The notes under the pieces: model-generated
The model's database searches: none
What the model saw: the letters and a program-made list of their open reading frames with translations, nothing else
What the model was told of the DNA's origin: nothing
Shown here: one piece after another, positions 8,443-21,050 of the stretch
Layout of the letters: each line of letters opens with the position of its first letter
Position numbering within the stretch: position 1 is the stretch's first letter
Origin: [Clostridium] leptum DSM 753
GTDB taxonomy: Bacteria > Bacillota > Clostridia > Oscillospirales > Acutalibacteraceae
DNA length: 64,000 bases
Direction of reading: 5' to 3'
Assembly: GCA_000154345.1 (NCBI GenBank)
Contig: DS480348.1
Location: forward strand, 310,001 to 374,000
Position numbers and translations under genes: made by a program

Positions 8443-8471
8443 TTGACATCATGTTGTTCCTATGATATCAT
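8443..8471 (+). promoter_or_regulatory. rRNA operon promoter P1
   Basis: TTGACA (8443-8448), 17 bp, TATCAT (8466-8471). It lies exactly 90 bp upstream of a second, stronger promoter. Tandem promoters are usual for rRNA operons. Confidence 0.85.
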
Positions 8472-8532
8472 TCTAATCACGCTTCCAGTTTCCGCTTTTC
8501 GAAAAAAGAAGAAAAAGAGTGGAAAAAAGTAC

Positions 8533-8561
8533 TTGACATTTCCTGGAGAACACGATATAAT
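8533..8561 (+). promoter_or_regulatory. rRNA operon promoter P2 (full consensus)
   Basis: TTGACA (8533-8538), 17 bp, TATAAT (8556-8561) is a perfect sigma-A consensus. A leader of about 280 nt follows before the mature 16S. Confidence 0.93.
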
Positions 8562-8651
8562 AATTATCGCTCTCTTGAGAAGATTGAAGGCGCATTTGCC
8601 GGTGATTAAAGCACTGTAAAATGGCAGATGGCAAGGCTTTTTCAGGAAGCA

Positions 8652-8675
8652 AGGACCTTGAAAATTAAACAACGC
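8652..8675 (+). other. 5' arm of the 16S precursor processing stem
   Basis: This leader segment is almost perfectly complementary to 10466-10489, just after the 16S gene (GCGTTGTTTAATTTT pairs with AAAATTAAACAACGC). The two arms would close a long helix looping out the 16S rRNA, the usual RNase III-type processing stem. A similar pair, 11005-11027 with 14150-14171, flanks the 23S gene. Confidence 0.75.
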
Positions 8676-8841
8676 GAAGAAGAAAGAGACCCGTAATTCC
8701 TTTAGGAGCGAGTCTGGCGGAGAGCTGGACGAGCGGGGGAGAGCGTCAGCCCCGGAGAGAAAGAGACGCGAAACACGCAAGTGTTTCAATGAGCGAGAGA
8801 AGCTCTGAAATTGATTAGGGCGCCGGAAGGCGTTTTAATAG

Positions 8842-10396
<1,555 letters not shown>

Positions 10397-10550
10397 TGGA
10401 GAAGTAATCTAGGCTGAGGCATAGATTTAAGTTCCAAGGTCAGGTTATGGGAAGCTCAGCTTCAAGCGTTGTTTAATTTTGAGGGTCCTAAAGGATTCTC
10501 GAAGGAGTAAGAGGGAGAGACGCCCCTCTGAGAGACTCTGATGGAAACAT

Positions 10551-10626
10551 GGGGGTATAGCTCAGCTGGGAGAGCACCTGCTTTGCAAGCAGGGGGTCAA
10601 CGGTTCGATCCCGTTTATCTCCACCA
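10551..10626 (+). tRNA. tRNA-Ala (TGC)
   Basis: 76 nt with acceptor GGGGGTA/TATCTCC, anticodon loop TTTGCAA giving anticodon TGC, a normal T-loop GTTCGATC and encoded CCA. It sits in the 16S-23S spacer ahead of tRNA-Ile, the reverse of the Ile-Ala order usual in E. coli and B. subtilis. A GCAGG/CCTGC hairpin follows the CCA directly. Confidence 0.97.
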
Positions 10627-10691
10627 GCAGGCGGAGCCTGCAGAAAAGGCTAAGGTGAAAGCGGAAGCCGATTAGCCTCTGGCCAAGAAAT

Positions 10692-10768
<77 letters not shown>

Positions 10769-10784
10769 GCACACGAAAGTGTGC

Positions 10785-10848
10785 GGGATTAATACGAGAA
10801 GCACATAAGCCAAACAGGCAGAGAGTGACTCGAGTATTAAGCCCACCA
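10785..10848 (+). pseudogene. tRNA-like relic ending in CCA, resembling tRNA-Ile
   Basis: Starting 16 nt after tRNA-Ile, a segment begins GGGATTA and ends TTAAGCCCACCA. The last 15 nt of the shared block (TTAAGCCCACCAGCA) are identical to the 3' end of the intact tRNA-Ile at 10757-10771. A CGAG remnant of the T-arm is recognisable, but there is no anticodon arm or intact T-loop, so it cannot be a working tRNA. The ends can still pair (GGG-TTAATAC with GTATTAA-CCC), so it may fold as a long hairpin in the spacer transcript. A decayed duplicate of tRNA-Ile is the simplest reading. Confidence 0.6.
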
Positions 10849-11154
10849 GCAGGTTGAACCTGCAGAGACATCGCGAGGCAGCTCGCAGGAAAAAAGAAGA
10901 TGGAAGCCGCGGCAGACGCTCGGAGGTAATCTGAGAGGTTTGGCGGGGCGAAATTTTCGGAAAGCCTGAGAGCGATGAAACTGTCCGTGAGAGAGAGCAC
11001 CTTGAAAACTGAATAAAGAGAAAGAAGATATCAAGAAGCAAACACGTAGTTTAATTTATGCTTACAGGAAGACTGTAAAGGGTAAATGGAAATTACTACA
11101 ATTTCAAGATAATCGAGTTTCAAAAGAACGAAGAACCAAAGATTACTCACAAAT

Positions 11155-14100
<2,946 letters not shown>

Positions 14101-14199
14101 AAGAGTAATTTTGGTAAGGCCTTGAAGGTTTGCTTCCCTCTTATCTTCCCTTCCTTTCTTTATTCAGTTTTTAGGGCGCTGTTTCAGTCCCTTCCTTTC

Positions 14200-14275
14200 G
14201 CACCATTAGCTCAGTTGGTAGAGCACCTGACTCTTAATCAGGGTGTCCCGGGTTCGAGCCCCTGATGGTGCACCA
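14200..14275 (+). tRNA. tRNA-Lys (CTT)
   Basis: 76 nt with acceptor GCACCAT/ATGGTGC, anticodon stem CCTGA/TCAGG and loop CTCTTAA giving CTT, and encoded CCA. It lies between 23S and 5S, an uncommon position. Confidence 0.95.
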
Positions 14276-14312
14276 GAAGAAGGCCGGAAGGCCGGTGCCT
14301 CTGGCCAGATAT

Positions 14313-14387
14313 GGCCCGTTGGTCAAGCGGTTAAGACATCGGCCTCTCACGCCGGTAACGGGGGTTCGATTCCCCCACGGGTCACCA
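14313..14387 (+). tRNA. tRNA-Glu (CTC)
   Basis: 75 nt with acceptor GGCCCGT/ACGGGTC, anticodon loop CTCTCAC giving CTC, T-loop GTTCGATTC and encoded CCA. The second tRNA between 23S and 5S. A CACGG/CCGTG hairpin lies just downstream. Confidence 0.94.
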
Positions 14388-14432
14388 AAAGGCAGTAACA
14401 CGGTGAAAGCCGTGCGAAGGATAAATTAAATA

Positions 14433-14550
<118 letters not shown>

Positions 14551-14588
14551 AAACAAGAGGACTGCGCGAAGGCGCGGTTCTTCTGTAT

Positions 14589-14664
14589 TCCTCCTTAGCT
14601 CAGTCGGTAGAGCATGCGGCTGTTAACCGCAGGGTCGTTGGTTCGAGCCCAACAGGGGGAGCCA
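14589..14664 (+). tRNA. tRNA-Asn (GTT)
   Basis: 76 nt with acceptor TCCTCCT/AGGGGGA, G73, anticodon loop CTGTTAA giving GTT and encoded CCA. Last gene of the rRNA operon, directly before its terminator. Confidence 0.96.
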
Positions 14665-14668
14665 GAAT

Positions 14669-14706
14669 GAGCCTGTAAACATTAGGTTTACAGGCTCTTC
14701 TTTTTT
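14669..14706 (+). terminator. rRNA operon terminator
   Basis: A 12-bp stem (GAGCCTGTAAAC, 14669-14680, with 14686-14697) is followed by TTCTTTTTT. It ends the operon that starts at 8.5 kb. Between here and 14932 I see no other gene. Confidence 0.94.
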
Positions 14707-14932
14707 CTTTCGTGGTGAACTGAAAAATAATGCAATTGTGTTGCTTAACATTTCATGCGCCAGGAAAAAAGAAGCCTGACAGTTTTATAAAATGTCCCGT
14801 TAGGATGTCGACACAGATCGCATGAAATTTTATGTGTGTGATATCCTAAAATCGTGGAATTCAATGATGACGAAAGGGATAAAAGGGTGTATACTTTAAA
14901 TGTAAATATAAAAAAGCAAAGGTGGTTTATTT

Positions 14933-15445
14933 ATGCTGAATCAAAAGGTAGCAGATCTGCTCAACCAGCAAATCAACAAGGAATTTTATTCCGCATATCT
15001 ATATTTAGATTTCTCGAATTACTATGAAGCCGCGGGACTGGATGGCTTTGCCAATTGGTATAAAGTGCAGGCACAGGAGGAGAGAGACCATGCCATGCTG
15101 TTTTACCAATATTTACAGAATAATAATTGTCCTGTGACATTGGAAGCGATTGAAAAACCTAACGTGAAGCTGGAAAATACTATGGACGCCCTAAAGGCGG
15201 GACTTGTGCATGAGGAGTATGTCACCTCTCTGATCAACGCTATTTGTGCGGCAGCTCATGAGGTGAATGATTTCCGCACTTTACAATTCCTGGATTGGTT
15301 TATTAAGGAGCAAGGCGAGGAGGAGACCAATGCGACCGACCTGATTACGAAGATGGAATTGTTTGGAAGCGACCCCAAAAGCCTTTATATGCTCAACAGC
15401 GAACTGGCAGCTCGTGTATACACAGCGCCATCCTTGGTGCTGTAA
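14933..15445 (+). CDS. ftnA: Non-heme ferritin
   Basis: Cytosolic iron-storage protein that forms a 24-subunit cage and oxidises Fe(II) at a diiron centre. The 170 residues give a four-helix bundle of normal length. The ferroxidase ligands Glu17, Glu50 and His53 are visible (EFYSAYLY and EERDHA blocks), as is the later Glu in LVHEEY. It starts at ATG after AAAGGTGG. It stands alone between the rRNA operon and a terminator. A possible -10 TATACT lies near 14890, but I could not assign a Fur or PerR box. Confidence 0.96.
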   Translation: MLNQKVADLLNQQINKEFYSAYLYLDFSNYYEAAGLDGFANWYKVQAQEERDHAMLFYQYLQNNNCPVTLEAIEKPNVKLENTMDALKAGLVHEEYVTSLINAICAAAHEVNDFRTLQFLDWFIKEQGEEETNATDLITKMELFGSDPKSLYMLNSELAARVYTAPSLVL

Positions 15446-15458
15446 ATCAAGCAGCACG

Positions 15459-15492
15459 GCGTAGAAGAATCTATTTTCTTCTACGCTTTTTT
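15459..15492 (+). terminator. Ferritin gene terminator
   Basis: Arms GCGTAGAAGAA (15459-15469) and TTCTTCTACGC (15476-15486) are perfectly complementary, with TTTTTT after them. Confidence 0.93.
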
Positions 15493-15498
15493 GTTGCT

Positions 15499-15695
15499 TT
15501 CAGTAAGAGGCCCTGGTAGAAGGCAGGGAGAAGATAAAAAGGTCTTGGCAAATAATAGCTTGAGGCCAGCGGCAAAACAGAAAATGATCTTCTACTCAAT
15601 AAAAAAATTAGAGAAGAGAAAGGTAAAGGATAAAGAATCACTGTAGGCTGTAAACTGCCAAGGCCGGCTAGTTTTTCAACAGCAGGCCGAGAGAT
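15499..15695 (+). repeat. Diverged intergenic repeat, copy 1
   Basis: About 200 bp of non-coding DNA just after the ferritin terminator. It aligns with 33461-33690, sharing TTCAG-AAGAGGC at the start, GGAGAAGATA, then TTGGCA, CTCAATAAAAA and AAGGC-GGCT towards the end. Copy 3 is at about 40490-40672. Boundaries are approximate because the copies are diverged. Confidence 0.55.
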
Positions 15696-15704
15696 GGATA
15701 GTTC

Positions 15705-15733
15705 TTGACAATATTAGGAAAAGTGATTAAACT
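15705..15733 (+). promoter_or_regulatory. Promoter of the ketose epimerase gene
   Basis: TTGACA (15705-15710), 17 bp, TAAACT (15728-15733), about 40 bp before the ATG. It lies at the edge of repeat copy 1. Confidence 0.65.
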
Positions 15734-15773
15734 AAAGACATTAAAATATAATTTTTTTGGAGGGGTTGAACCA

Positions 15774-16634
15774 ATGGCAGCGTTTCGTTTTGGCGTAGAC
15801 AGCTTTATTTGGACAGAAGTTTTTTCGGAAAAAGACATTTGGATTTTGCCCAAGGCAAAGGAACTGGGCTTTGACGTCGTGGACCTGGCAATCGCCCATC
15901 CGGAAAGCTTTCCCTTGGAAAAGGTGCTGGAAGCAAAACGGCAGACGGGACTGGAATTGGTGACCACCACTACATTGGGGCTGGATACCAATCTGATTTC
16001 TCCGGATGAGGCTGTTCGAAAAAACGGAATTAATCATATGAAACGGATGGTGGATATCAATAAGGCGATTGGTTCCAAAATCCTTGGGGGTGTTAATTAC
16101 GCAGGTTGGGGGTATCTGACCCGGAAGCCTAGAACTGAGCGGGAATGGGAATGGTCTGTCAGTGCGATGAGGGAGATTTCCAGCTATGCCAAGGAGACCT
16201 GGGATGGCGTGATCGCGGTGGAATGTGTCAATCGGTTTGAAACTCATTTCCTGAATATTGCCGCTGACGCGGTTCAGTACTGCAAGGATGTGGGAAATAA
16301 GAATATGAAGGTCCATTTGGACTGCTTCCATATGATCCGTGAGGAAAAAAGCTTTGCGGGCGCGGTAAAGACCTGCGGCAAGGATTACCTGGGGTATGTC
16401 CATGTGAACGAAAATGACAGAGGTATTCCGGGCACCGGTCTGGTTCCCTTTGAGGAGCTGTTCCGGGCTTTGCTTGAGGTCGGCTACGAAGGCCCCTTAA
16501 CCATCGAATCCTTTGATCCGAGCTTTGAAGAGCTGAGCGGCAACTGCGCTATCTGGAGAAAATTTGCGGATACCGGAGAAGAACTGGCAATTGAGGGATT
16601 GAAAAATTTGAAAGCGATTGCGTCGAAAATTTGA
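15774..16634 (+). CDS. Ketose 3-epimerase of the D-tagatose/D-allulose 3-epimerase family
   Basis: TIM-barrel (xylose isomerase-like) metalloenzyme of 286 residues that interconverts C3 epimers of free ketohexoses. The family metal ligands are present: Glu150 in VECVNRFETHF, Asp183 in HLDCFH, His210 in YVHVNENDRGIPGTG and Glu245 in ESFDP. The VNRFETHFLN and ENDRG.PGTG blocks are typical of D-psicose/D-tagatose 3-epimerases rather than of hydroxypyruvate isomerase. The ATG at 15774 has GGAGGGG in front; an upstream in-frame start lies within the promoter. It faces the kinase/aldolase/ROK operon at 17.2-20.7 kb, which suggests related sugars. The exact substrate is not decidable from sequence. 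Confidence 0.87.
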   Translation: MAAFRFGVDSFIWTEVFSEKDIWILPKAKELGFDVVDLAIAHPESFPLEKVLEAKRQTGLELVTTTTLGLDTNLISPDEAVRKNGINHMKRMVDINKAIGSKILGGVNYAGWGYLTRKPRTEREWEWSVSAMREISSYAKETWDGVIAVECVNRFETHFLNIAADAVQYCKDVGNKNMKVHLDCFHMIREEKSFAGAVKTCGKDYLGYVHVNENDRGIPGTGLVPFEELFRALLEVGYEGPLTIESFDPSFEELSGNCAIWRKFADTGEELAIEGLKNLKAIASKI

Positions 16635-16686
16635 TAAAGCGTCAAATAGCCGGATATGGGCTGTTTGACAGAGGGGAGAATTCTTT

Positions 16687-16950
16687 ATGATTACCATTTT
16701 CAACCGAAAAAGGCTGTTCAGCTCCTTTTCTGTCAAGGCTCAGGCAAGCCTGCGGGAAGCCCTGGCGGCCCACAAGATTCCCTATATCGTCAATGCGGTC
16801 AATATAGCCGGCGGCTTTGGTCGCGCCGACATTCGAGCGGCTACAGGAGGCGTGGGCCTGAACCTGGATTATGCCTATGAATATGAGATTTATGTGAGAA
16901 AAAAGGATTACCAGCGGGCAGAGGACTTGCTGAGAGCCCAAATCGGATGA
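16687..16950 (+). CDS. DUF2007-like small protein
   Basis: An 87-residue protein whose C-terminus (YEYEIYVRKKDYQRAEDLL) matches the DUF2007 'putative signal transducing protein' pattern, an alpha/beta fold that reads like a short PII-type domain. A glycine-rich middle (IAGGFGRADIRAATGGVG) is unusual for that family. The ATG is preceded by GAGGGGAG. It lies 52 bp after the epimerase and may share its transcript, ending at the terminator downstream. Function is unknown. Confidence 0.7.
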   Translation: MITIFNRKRLFSSFSVKAQASLREALAAHKIPYIVNAVNIAGGFGRADIRAATGGVGLNLDYAYEYEIYVRKKDYQRAEDLLRAQIG

Positions 16951-16980
16951 AATATGGAAAGCGAGAATTTCAGAACAGAA

Positions 16981-17012
16981 AAAAGCTTCGGTTAGTCAAC
17001 CGAAGCTTTTTT
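16981..17012 (+). terminator. Terminator after the epimerase/DUF2007 genes
   Basis: Arms AAAAGCTTCGGTT (16981-16993) and AACCGAAGCTTTT (16998-17010) form a perfect hairpin that runs into TTTTTT. The A-rich left flank allows use from both sides. From here to 17228 I see no gene. Confidence 0.92.
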
Positions 17013-17228
17013 ATTAGTATCTTAAACAATAAAATTTTGATAAGAGACGCCTGCAAAAATAGAAATCAACTCAAGCTTTGACCGTCAAGAATAAGGCATA
17101 AGGCGATTTTCTCACTGCTATACCAAATTACCAACATGAGGCGTGATGCTTTGGCGGTTTCAAGGGACTGGAGAAAAATCATGATCCTCTTTCCAGTCAA
17201 ATCCTTCAGCGACGGCCTGCGGGCAGGA

Positions 17229-18449
17229 TCAAATCTGTTTGTCAATAAAGTCAAATTCTTCCTGCATGGCGTAGGCGGCTGCGCCGATAGCGCCAATATA
17301 TTCATTAAAAACGCTTGCCGTAACCTTCAGCCCTTGATAGATCTCCTGAACCACATTGCGCTCCAAAACCTTGGAAATCTCCTGGAAGAAAGGCTCGCCC
17401 AACTGGGCCAGCTGGCCGGAAAGCACCACGACCTCCGGTGCCAGAATGTTCACCGCCATGCCCAGAGCTTCCCCCAGAATATTGGCCAAATCCAGCATGA
17501 GCTTTACAGAATCAGAATGTTCCTGAGCCGCGGATTCGCAGAACATCTCCAAAGTCACCTTGTCCGGGTCTCCTCCGGCCATTTCCATAATTTCTGGAAA
17601 ACGGCCGAACTCAAAACCCGCCTTAAGCTTTCCCAATATGCTGAGGTCGGAAATTTCAGAGTTGAGACAGCCGATCCCGCCGCAGGAACACAGGGTGCCG
17701 TGAGGGGCAACCTTAACGTGTCCCAGCTCGCCGGAAAGGCCGCCGCGGCTTAAGATCAGATGATTATTGATGACCGGCACGATACGGACGCCGGTGCGGA
17801 TAGAGACAAATAAAAAGTCCCGGCAGTCGCCGTTGTAGCGAAGCCATTTATAAGCGAACGCCATGACATTGACGTTGTTGTCCAGGTAACAGGGAAGATG
17901 AAATTCATCCTCTAAAATCTTTTTGACCGGGACGTTTTCCCAGTCCTTTAAGCGAAAGTGGGAAAGAGCGATGCTCTTATCCTCATTCAAATAGCCGGGA
18001 ATTCCTACGCTGATGGCGAAAATCTGCCCCGGCTTTCCCTTTACGGCGTCGATAGCGGCATGGATATGCCGGATTAAAAGCGCTAGAATCGCGTCTTTTC
18101 CCTGGTCAGGGAGTAAATCCTCCTCCGACTGGTAGATGATCTCACCGGTGAAATCCAGCATAGCGCAGTGCAAATGAAACGCATTGAATTCCGCGCCGAT
18201 GAAATAACCGCCCTCGGGATTCAGGCGGAGCCATACCGGCTTCCGCCCGACCCTGGGTTCCTCGCAATCGGCCTCGTAAACCATGCCGCTTGCGATTAAA
18301 TCGTCAATGATGTCTAAAACCGTGGACATACTGTACATGGTCATCTTTTTCACATCATAGCGTGAAATATTCTCATTGGAGCGGATGATATTTAATATCT
18401 TATTCCGCTTATAGTACTTCCGTGTGGTGATGATCGATTCAGTGGCCAT
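17229..18449 (-). CDS. ROK-family transcriptional regulator
   Basis: DNA-binding regulator of the NagC/XylR type, 406 residues. The N-terminal winged helix-turn-helix spans about residues 10-75 (ENISRYDVKKMTMYSMSTVLDIIDDLI in parts). The ROK sugar-kinase fold follows, beginning GYFIGAEFN near 85. The zinc-binding motif CSCGGIGC lies near residue 250. It is the last gene of a minus-strand set with an aldolase and an FGGY kinase, 53 bp after the aldolase stop, so it most likely controls that operon in response to a sugar or sugar phosphate. Confidence 0.9.
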   Translation of the reverse strand: MATESIITTRKYYKRNKILNIIRSNENISRYDVKKMTMYSMSTVLDIIDDLIASGMVYEADCEEPRVGRKPVWLRLNPEGGYFIGAEFNAFHLHCAMLDFTGEIIYQSEEDLLPDQGKDAILALLIRHIHAAIDAVKGKPGQIFAISVGIPGYLNEDKSIALSHFRLKDWENVPVKKILEDEFHLPCYLDNNVNVMAFAYKWLRYNGDCRDFLFVSIRTGVRIVPVINNHLILSRGGLSGELGHVKVAPHGTLCSCGGIGCLNSEISDLSILGKLKAGFEFGRFPEIMEMAGGDPDKVTLEMFCESAAQEHSDSVKLMLDLANILGEALGMAVNILAPEVVVLSGQLAQLGEPFFQEISKVLERNVVQEIYQGLKVTASVFNEYIGAIGAAAYAMQEEFDFIDKQI

Positions 18450-18502
18450 GACAGCAATCCATCCATTTCTTTTAAGGGTAAGCTACTATAAGATAAAATT
18501 TC

Positions 18503-19138
18503 TTATTTGGTCTTCTGAAGATCCAGGAAGAACTGGCATTCCTCGTCGGACAGCGGAACCTCGCCGCCCAGCTGAGCGGTCAGGAACAGCGCCTTGGCAA
18601 TGGCCTCGGCGGCTTCGGTCTTATTCATGGCGTCGGTAACGGTTTTGCCTACCACCAGCACGCCGTGGTTGCCCAGCAGAACAATGTCTCTCTTGTTTTG
18701 CAGAATCGGAATCGCGCCCGCCAGAATCTTATCTGTGCCGGGACGGCCATAAGGGGCGCACTCGAACTTGCAGAAGTTACCCATCATTTCCGGATAGGCT
18801 CTGGTTTCTACATCCTTGTTGGCCAGGGCATAGGCGGTCAGATACGGAGGATGGCAGTGTACCACGCCGCCGATGTCGTCGCGGATGGTATAGGTTTCGG
18901 TGTGCATGGGAAGCTCAGAGGTGGGCTTGCAGTTACCATGGATCTGGTTGCCGTTTTCATCCATGACAGCGATCATGTCCTCAGTCAGAAGGCCCTTATT
19001 CTTGGTGGTGGGGGTGATGTAGATTTTGCCGTCTACCTTTGCGGAAATGTTGCCCTCGAAGGTGTTGACCAGCGTTTTCTCGTCCAGGCGTTTTGCTACC
19101 GCCATGACTTCGCGGATGACGTCCATGTTGATGTTCAT
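18503..19138 (-). CDS. Class II (zinc) aldolase, L-fuculose/rhamnulose-1-phosphate type
   Basis: Zinc-dependent aldolase/adducin-family enzyme of 211 residues. It would cleave a ketose 1-phosphate to dihydroxyacetone phosphate and an aldehyde. Zinc ligands His94 and His96 are in VVHCHPP, with the third His in GNHGV near 157 and the catalytic Glu75 in SELPMH. Substrate-phosphate contacts are likely in FEGNIS and in the Thr-rich TPTT segment. It starts at ATG after GGAGG. It lies between the FGGY kinase and the ROK regulator, so kinase then aldolase is the expected reaction order. It is a clear paralogue of the aldolase at 58.4-59.1 kb. L-lactaldehyde would be the second product if the sugar is a 6-deoxyketose. 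Confidence 0.87.
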   Translation of the reverse strand: MNINMDVIREVMAVAKRLDEKTLVNTFEGNISAKVDGKIYITPTTKNKGLLTEDMIAVMDENGNQIHGNCKPTSELPMHTETYTIRDDIGGVVHCHPPYLTAYALANKDVETRAYPEMMGNFCKFECAPYGRPGTDKILAGAIPILQNKRDIVLLGNHGVLVVGKTVTDAMNKTEAAEAIAKALFLTAQLGGEVPLSDEECQFFLDLQKTK

Positions 19139-19189
19139 TGCGATTCCTCCATTTTCTTTAACTGTTTACGGCCCGGAGGCCGGTTTATC

Positions 19190-19228
19190 AAAATCGGTTT
19201 TCCCTTCATGAAAAGCAAAACCGGTTTT
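19190..19228 (-). other. Inverted repeat between kinase and aldolase genes
   Basis: AAAATCGGTTTT (19190-19201) and AAAACCGGTTTT (19217-19228) pair with one G-T wobble around a 15-nt loop. It lies in the intercistronic gap of the sugar operon and could be an RNA-stability or partial termination element that sets the aldolase level below the kinase. That role is inferred. Confidence 0.45.
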
Positions 19229-19236
19229 TCCTGTGA

Positions 19237-20727
19237 TTAATGGCAAACATTCTTTTCGACTGCGGCCTGGAGCGCGGCATCCCAATCCCTTCCGGGCTGG
19301 GGCTCGTATTCCTTCATTTGGAAAGAACGGCCGGCGACCTCCCGCATTTCCTCTACGGAAGAAACCTTCCCGTCGGCGTAGAACTGAGTCAGCAGGTTGC
19401 CGGCTAGAGTGGCGTATGGCATACCGGCATGAATCGGCAGGCGGAGAGCGTCGCTGAGAAGCTGAACCAGCAAGGTGTTCCGGGAGCCGCCGTTGATGAC
19501 AAAGGCATCTTCCAAGGGCATTCCCAAGGTGTTTTTCAGATAATCAGCGCAGTATTTTACCTTTAAAGCCAGGCTTTCGAAAATACAGCGAACCCATTCG
19601 CCGACGGTCTGCGGAACCGCTTGGCCGGTCTGCTGCAGATATTCGGCCATTTTGACCCGGATATCGCCGCCGGGCGTGTTGAAGGTGGGATACTCATTAT
19701 CTATGTAAGCGTTCAGCGATTTAGCTTCTTCCGCGAGGCTGTGAAGCTCATCAAAGGAATATTCCCTGCCCTCCCGCTTTAAAGCGGCCCGCAGCTCATT
19801 AATGAGCCAGAAGGCGGAGAAATCTCTGTAAATTATCTTTCTGCGGGCGATGCCGCCGGTGTTCTTAAAGCCGCCCTGATAAGCGGCCTCAGATACCAGA
19901 GGCTCGTCAGTTTCGATTCCCATGCTGATCTGGGTGCCAATGCTGATGTACAGCTTGTTTTTGCCGAATCCGGGAATGGCGGCTACTGCGGCAGCGCTGT
20001 CATGGCCTACAGAGGCCACCAGCTTTGCGGGGCCGATGCCGGTCAGAGAGGCGATCTCCGGGGTGACCGTGCCCTTTACGGTGCCGGCGTCCACCAAATT
20101 CGTGAGAAAATGGGTGGGAATGGAGAATTCCTGAAACAGCTGCTTGCTCCAATTTTCCTGAGAGGGTTCCATCAGCGCGGAGGTCCCGGCAATGGTCATT
20201 TCCGTGGACATCTGCCCGGAAATGAAATAGCCCAGCAGGTCGGGCAGGAACAAAAGCTTATCTGCGTTGTCCAGGCAGGTATCGCCGTTGACAATGCAGG
20301 AATACAGCTGAGGGAGGGTGTAGGTCCGGTTGAACTGTACGCCGGTAAGCTCAAAGATTCTTCTCTGGGACACTTTTTCATAGATTACATCCATGATCGT
20401 GTCGGTGCGTTTGTCGCGGTAGTGATAAACCGGCTCCAAAAGACGGCCTTTTTTGTCTAAAAGGCCGTAAGAAGCGCCCCAGGTGTCGATCCCAATGGTA
20501 GCGGCTGGGCCAAGCTCAGAAGCGTATTGGGTCATACCGGAGACGATGCTGCGGTAAAGGGCAAACACATCCCAATATAAGGTGTCAAGAATTTGCACCG
20601 GCTGGTTGGGAAACGTGATGTAGTCCGCCAGCTCAATACGGCTGCCATCAAAGGAAGCCGCCGCCATTTTACCGCCGCTGGCGCCTAAGTCCACGGCAAC
20701 GGCATAGTGGTTCGCGCATTTTTTCAT
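19237..20727 (-). CDS. FGGY-family carbohydrate kinase, rhamnulokinase type
   Basis: ATP-dependent sugar kinase of 496 residues. The N-terminal phosphate-1 motif is DLGASGGK near residues 13-20. Asp in GIDTWGASYG is the likely catalytic base. GHDSAAAVAAIPG (middle) and NGGSRN (C-terminal half) are characteristic of rhamnulokinase relatives. It is the first gene of the minus-strand operon, with GGAGGG before its ATG and a good promoter 140 bp upstream. A second FGGY kinase at 56.9-58.4 kb is closer to classical RhaB. This one may act on L-rhamnulose, L-fuculose or another ketose, and the symbol rhaB is therefore withheld. Confidence 0.87.
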   Translation of the reverse strand: MKKCANHYAVAVDLGASGGKMAAASFDGSRIELADYITFPNQPVQILDTLYWDVFALYRSIVSGMTQYASELGPAATIGIDTWGASYGLLDKKGRLLEPVYHYRDKRTDTIMDVIYEKVSQRRIFELTGVQFNRTYTLPQLYSCIVNGDTCLDNADKLLFLPDLLGYFISGQMSTEMTIAGTSALMEPSQENWSKQLFQEFSIPTHFLTNLVDAGTVKGTVTPEIASLTGIGPAKLVASVGHDSAAAVAAIPGFGKNKLYISIGTQISMGIETDEPLVSEAAYQGGFKNTGGIARRKIIYRDFSAFWLINELRAALKREGREYSFDELHSLAEEAKSLNAYIDNEYPTFNTPGGDIRVKMAEYLQQTGQAVPQTVGEWVRCIFESLALKVKYCADYLKNTLGMPLEDAFVINGGSRNTLLVQLLSDALRLPIHAGMPYATLAGNLLTQFYADGKVSSVEEMREVAGRSFQMKEYEPQPGRDWDAALQAAVEKNVCH

Positions 20728-20866
20728 ACTGCAACCCTCCAGGTTATTTGTTTATTATCTTTATAGATAAAATGCGGATTAAAAGCTGGTGAAATCGGAG
20801 CCAGATTTTCCAAAGGGATAAAATAAATTGTAAAAAATGCTGATCCTTTTTATCGTTTCTAACACT

Positions 20867-20895
20867 ATAATAATGGAAATCAGGCCAAAAGTCAA
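20867..20895 (-). promoter_or_regulatory. Promoter of the kinase-aldolase-ROK operon
   Basis: Minus strand: TTGACT (20890-20895), 17 bp, TATTAT (20867-20872), leaving a leader of about 140 nt to the kinase ATG. The 321-bp region 20728-21050 contains this and the divergent mtnN promoter. An operator for the ROK protein is expected nearby, but I found no clear palindrome. Confidence 0.7.
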
Positions 20896-20963
20896 TAATA
20901 ACCGGATAAGAAAACAGAAGAACTTTCTGCGGACCTTCGGGACTTTTCCCAAGATTGGAATTT

Positions 20964-20992
20964 TTGATTTTTTTACGGCGGTATGCTATACT
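20964..20992 (+). promoter_or_regulatory. mtnN promoter
   Basis: TTGATT (20964-20969), 17 bp, TATACT (20987-20992) with TG one base before the -10. It points away from the kinase operon promoter. Confidence 0.7.
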
Positions 20993-21050
20993 AAGAATAA
21001 ATTTTTCGCGGCCTTTGCGGCGCCGCGGCAGGAAGAAGGGGCGGCTTATC

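Noticed and set aside
17136..17753. 205-residue plus-strand ORF
   Set aside because: Antisense to the ROK regulator; no RBS, no family resemblance.
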